A DNA stretch of 64,000 nucleotides from Piper betle. Taxonomy: Eukaryota > Streptophyta > Magnoliopsida > Piperales > Piperaceae. Under the pieces are notes generated by a model. That model made no database searches. It worked only from the letters and a program-made list of their open reading frames with translations, and was not told the DNA's origin. The position numbers and the translations under genes are program-made. Where the stretch lies: NCBI GenBank assembly GCA_033002965.1, contig JAURVB010014814.1, forward strand, positions 62,001 through 126,000, in the 5' to 3' direction. This document shows positions 60,301 to 64,000 of the stretch, piece by piece (position 1 is the first letter of the stretch; each line of letters begins with the position of its first letter).

Positions 60301-60912
60301 AGGTTATGGTCTATACATCAAATATCTGCCATAATCTCTTCATTCAATCCCCCCATCAGAGTACCAACAAGCACACTTTCTTGGATCAAATTTCCACGCA
60401 TAGCATTTCAAACTATACTAAATTATATGATAGAGATCTATCTTTTGGATTTTGGAGAGGGCCTCATAAAAGTACTTGAATTTCGTCGGTCTAAACAATG
60501 TGCACATGACAGACCACATATGGCACCAGAACACCCAACATTGTATCATATAACATAGAAAACAATTTTAGTAGAACCTAAGTGACATTAGAAGTACTAG
60601 TAGAACTTTCTCCGTCGGGCTGCTCTAATAGTGAAAAAACTGTTCTACAACAAACTCTCCCTTTTAGAAAATCAATGCATGTGATCTATGATTAGATCCT
60701 AAATATCAAAAGTCCGTCCTTTGTGCACTAGGCACTATTGCCACGAGCAACTCTATCAACCTTGTGCTAAGGCCAATCGGACCTAGCCACCGATGACGTA
60801 TGCCGGGGGAGGGGGGGTATCTTATTTTTATTTATCATTAAATCTGGGTCGTCTTTATAAATGAATGACAGATTAAAACTTCTTGCCTTTGGCTCATATA
60901 AACTTTTTTCAT

Positions 60913-60946
<34 letters not shown>

Positions 60947-62653
60947 TATAAAGAAATAATCTAATATTGTTTGTTTCGGATAAGGGGGAGGGACGGCGGA
61001 AGGGGGGAGAGGAGCGGGTGGAAAGGAGGTTGTTTATAAGAGATCAAATCATTTAGCTATCAAGGAGAAAAAGAGGGGATAAAATTAAAGATCTCCTGCA
61101 AATGGATAGATAATTTATGAGAGAGAATTCTTCTTTATAATATTATATTAAAACAAAAAACAATTAATCAAGTCCAACAAGTTTCCGACAAGCCTTACAA
61201 GAACCTTGCTTAGTTGTTTGGACACGAATTACATCTACAAAATGCTAGCTCTACACTTCTAGTATGAGCATTCTGGGTGCCATGAAATAAATAATGAACT
61301 AGTTGCTCTATCTATCAAAAACTATAGTCTCCTATCCTACTGCATCCAACTAAACAAACATATATCATGTCTAACAATAGTAAGGGAAATAAAAATGGTC
61401 GACAATAATTAACCTAATAGATGTAGAGTACAAGCTTTTTGTCAAGTTTAGTAAGCCTAAGAAGTTCATATGCAATTTCAATAACTTATACGCTTTCTTG
61501 TTAATCTTTCTCCGCTGCCTTGCCTCCTCTGGGCACCAACATGCGTCCACTCAACATCCAGGAGTATTGCTTCTAAAGTTTTTCGCCAAATATGGATAAA
61601 GTCGTCAATAAGTGACTTGAATTGCTACATCAGCTAGGCTCCCTGGTCAAAAAAAGCATAAAGCAAGAGCGAGTTGCTTTCAAAAAGTCATTTTCATCCG
61701 ACTCTAGATTGAGTCTATCAACTTTCCCTTTTTCATCATCCTTTTTGTCCAGTGGCTTCCCTTGATCATCCAAGCCCTCTTTCATGCTTTGGTTGCAACA
61801 ACCATGTTTGAGCTAGTAGGTTGGCTGTTTTGAGGATAAGATGGTGTGAACATTGCCAATCAATTTTAGTTTTTCCTTTCATATGATGAGGTGTGAATTG
61901 AATTTCCCTTAGTCAAGGTGGCCGACAGCCCAATTCCACCTCAAAACAAAAGTATTTATAGAAACCACTTTTCATTTTTATTAGCCTCTTAATGTTTAAT
62001 TTTGTCCAAGCACAAAATTGACACTACTTGGCATTGATGTGCTTCAATCTCAATAGTTTTTATACTACAAAGCAAATTGAAAGCTTTCGACTTACTAAAG
62101 ATGGACATGATGCTTATATTGTAAACATTCTTTGATCTTCAATTTAAGAACTAGAAAGAGCATACGTAGGAGGGTCCCAAGTTTGCACTAGTCAAAAAGG
62201 GATGTGACCCGGGGGTTTAAATGATGATCCAATTCATCAGAACTCGTAAAACAAGTTTGCACAAAAATACCCATGAACCGTCAATGAGCAGAAAAGAGTT
62301 TTCCGAAATAGCCCAAACTTAAAATGGTAAAATGACAGGGACCAAGTTTGCACAAACATGTAAAGATGAAAATAAAAAACTTAAAATCTCAATGGTTTCA
62401 GGTTGACTATTACTTACAAAAATAACAAAAACAAAGTGTAAGATATTAATTGACAGCATAATTCCAATGACTTTGCAGAGTGAAAAACAATTGAAGTTTA
62501 TTGACTTCGATAAGGTTCATTTTCTTAAGGAGAATATAAACTACTGAAAATCCAGTATTATGGTATAGTCTAGTCACCTGCAAGTAAGACACAGAATTTG
62601 CTTCTCTAGGAGATTCTTCAACATAAATCCTCTTGGATATCAACAAGACCCTC
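57318..62653 (-). CDS. URI: URI/RMP, unconventional prefoldin RPB5 interactor (C-terminal part)
   Basis: Exons (minus order): 62653-62578, 59594-59447, 58781-58692, 58374-58219, 57671-57615, 57539-57454, 57381-57318. Family marks are EGLVDIQED then YVEES at the end of the prefoldin domain, SRIMSLLDELEKEEQ (the RPB5-binding region), FVGSIVERE, and the C-terminal PQPVSRFKLQK before TGA. URI is part of the R2TP/prefoldin-like co-chaperone complex and binds the RNA polymerase subunit RPB5. Junctions are GT-AG and the phases fit. The prefoldin-domain exons should lie right of 64000. One extra base in each of the first two exons breaks the frame. The FVGSIVERE motif is also out of phase with both neighbours. 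It is a real URI locus, but intact coding is doubtful. Confidence 0.85.
59555..59557 (-). other. URI: One-base insertion in URI exon at 59447-59594
   Basis: On the gene strand GAGGAAAGAGTATTC splits KDIVNEE from YSRIMSLLDELEK. Removing one A of the AAA run joins them, and the exon becomes 147 nt, a whole number of codons as its neighbours require. Confidence 0.75.
59595..62577. other. Large URI intron, no recognised element
   Basis: A 3-kb intron. It contains a G-rich tract near 60807-60818, CA/TA repeats at 60914-60946 and a purine-rich patch (60983-61035). The part around 61450-61950 has a different, less AT-rich composition and may be an unrecognised insertion. No terminal repeats were found by eye. 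Confidence 0.4.
62625..62627 (-). other. URI: One-base insertion in URI exon at 62578-62653
   Basis: GAGGATTTATGTTG on the gene strand separates EGLVDIQED from YVEESPREANSVSYLQ. One T fewer restores the frame and gives a 75-nt exon that fits the phases. Confidence 0.75.
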
Positions 62654-62808
62654 CTGTTCAAAGAGAGAAGCCACCAAAGTTATATTATATTGTCAAAAAG
62701 AAGGAAAGGATAATACCCCATTTCTTAGGGAGATGTTATCTAATTGAAGCATTTTATGAACGTGACCAGTACACCTAAATGAAATTGCCCTTGGTTAAGG
62801 TAATGTAC

Positions 62809-63414
62809 TATAACGACTCGGCTCAAAGCGCAATGTAATGGCCTAAATCATTTCTTTAAAATGGTTAACCCAAGTTAAATATCTATAGTCTATTCTTACT
62901 TGTAAACAGGATCTTATCCCAGTAAGTATTAGATGCCGCCCGAACTGGACCATCGTTACTTAAAAATATGTAATAAATATAACGATAATATTCCAGAACA
63001 TGAATATTAATACAATATATAAGTCATATAAATCATAAAAATAGAGCATATTCTCTAGAATATAAAATAATCGTCCCACAGTCTCGGACCGTTTCCCATA
63101 GCCACATTTATAACACAAAAGAATAATAAGGAAGTCTAATTTATATTATCAATTCACCAAACTTAGTCACTTTTATTCTTCAGTCCAAAGCTGCTCACCT
63201 ATGAAGGCAATTCTGCATTAGTGATAAAACCACTAAGCCGCATAATTAAATGAAACAAATTAATAAAATCTCCATTATCGTTTCAAGAGTTTTTTAGTTG
63301 TTATGAGCCTATGCTGGGCTCGTTATATGCTGGGAGGGGTGGCCAACCCATCCAGCTACCATCCCATGCATGTGCACACATGCTACGTGGCCCACGGCAC
63401 ATGTGCACACACTA
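62809..63414 (-). mobile_element. Gypsy-family LTR 3' end, minus strand (unit 1)
   Basis: On the minus strand it ends GAGTCGTTATA (from GTCGTTACA). Upstream it matches the 3' part of the gypsy LTRs at 35320-35798 and 40180-40659: TATGGGAAACGGTCCG, GCAGAATTGCCTTC, CAGCATATAACGAG, GGGATGGTAGCT. A terminal insert of about 120 bp (TTAAAGAAATGATTTAGG) sets it apart as a subfamily. Truncated at 63414 by the tandem duplication junction. Confidence 0.75.
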
Positions 63415-63558
63415 CGAAGCAACCAAAGTTATATTATATTGTCAAAAAAGAAAGAAAGGACAATACCCCATTTCTTAGGGAGATATTATCTGATTGAAGC
63501 ATTTTATGAACGTGAACAATACACCTAAAAGAAATTGCCCTTGGTTATGGTAATGTAC

Positions 63559-64000
63559 TGTAACGACCCGACCCAAAGTGCAACGTAATGGGCCTAAGTC
63601 ATTTCTTTAAAATGGTTAACCCAAGTTAAAGATATATAGTCCATTCTCACTTATAAACAGGATCTTATCCCAGTAAGTATTGGATGCCGCCCGAACCGGC
63701 TCGACGTTACTTAAAAATATGTAATAGATGTAACAATAATATTCCACAACATGAATATTAATACAACAATTAAGTCTGACAATATATAAGTCATATAAAT
63801 CATAAAAATAAAGCATGTTCTCTAGAATATAAAATAACCGTCCTACGGTCTCGTACAGTTTCCCATAGCCACATTTATGACATAATAGAATAATAAGAAA
63901 GTCCAATTTCTATTATCAATTCACCAACCTGAGTCACTTTTATTGTTAAGTCCAAAGCTGTTCACTTGTGGAGGCAATTCTGCGTTAGTGATAAAACCAC
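63559..64000 (-). mobile_element. Gypsy-family LTR 3' end, minus strand (unit 2, continues past edge)
   Basis: It ends, on the minus strand, GGGTCGGGTCGTTACA at 63559 with the intact CA terminus, and carries the same subfamily-specific tail and the CCGTACGAGACCG/AACTGT stretch as unit 1. The LTR continues beyond 64000, so whether a full element lies there is unknown. Confidence 0.75.

Larger units (their letters stand above)
62666..64000. repeat. ~749-bp tandem duplication, cut by the window edge
   Basis: CCAAAGTTATATTATATTGTC with the following 130 bp of intron and then LTR sequence occurs at 62674 and again at 63423. Both units pass through TACCCCATTTCTTAGGGAGA, TTGCCCTTGGTTA and GGTAATGTACT into the LTR. 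Unit 2 runs off the right edge. The units are diverged by scattered substitutions. Confidence 0.88.

Noticed and set aside
61450..61950. Possible transposase or LINE fragment in the URI intron
   Set aside because: Composition shifts here, but I could not read any catalytic motif or terminal repeat on either strand.

Overview
The window reads as nuclear DNA of a flowering plant. It has long AT-rich introns with GT-AG junctions, Ty3/gypsy LTR retrotransposons primed by an initiator-Met-like site, hAT, Harbinger and foldback-type DNA transposons, and a broken DYW-class PPR gene. I cannot name the species. Two multi-exon protein genes are recognisable, both on the minus strand and one near each end. 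Almost everything between them is transposon sequence.

Layout: 1-3009 is the 3' end of a minus-strand chromovirus-type gypsy element. 3010-8115 holds pieces of a second LTR family (here family T, starting TGTAAAACCC and ending GTTACA), one of them split by a 2.3-kb foldback element. 8702-19465 is SCD2, a coiled-coil trafficking/cytokinesis protein in 17 exons, with a 517-bp hAT MITE in intron 1. 19706-23318 holds non-autonomous hAT-like elements (here family E) and an approximately 830-bp tandem duplication. 25966-30761 is a family T LTR carrying a family E insertion. 31440-47080 is a triple nest: a plus-strand family T LTR (31792-46373) is interrupted by a minus-strand family T solo LTR (31956-42785), which is itself interrupted by a plus-strand gypsy element (32873-40659). 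The two inner insertions have exact 5-bp target duplications. 48088-50978 is a PPR-DYW pseudogene split by hAT debris. 52481-54146 is another solo LTR, 55426-55734 a Harbinger-type MITE, and 56438-57251 a further family E element. 57318-62653 is the 3' part of a URI/RMP (unconventional prefoldin RPB5 interactor) gene whose N-terminal exons lie beyond the right edge. 62666-64000 is a tandem duplication of URI intron plus gypsy LTR.

The genes show no operon-like relation. SCD2 acts in post-Golgi/endocytic traffic at cell division and URI in a prefoldin-like co-chaperone complex. Both have coherent splice phases, but each is interrupted by single-base indels. These are either assembly errors or true inactivation. 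The less expected signals are a short sequence module shared by three unrelated transposon classes, an LTR shared by two internal regions, and the repeated presence of family E at the gene borders.
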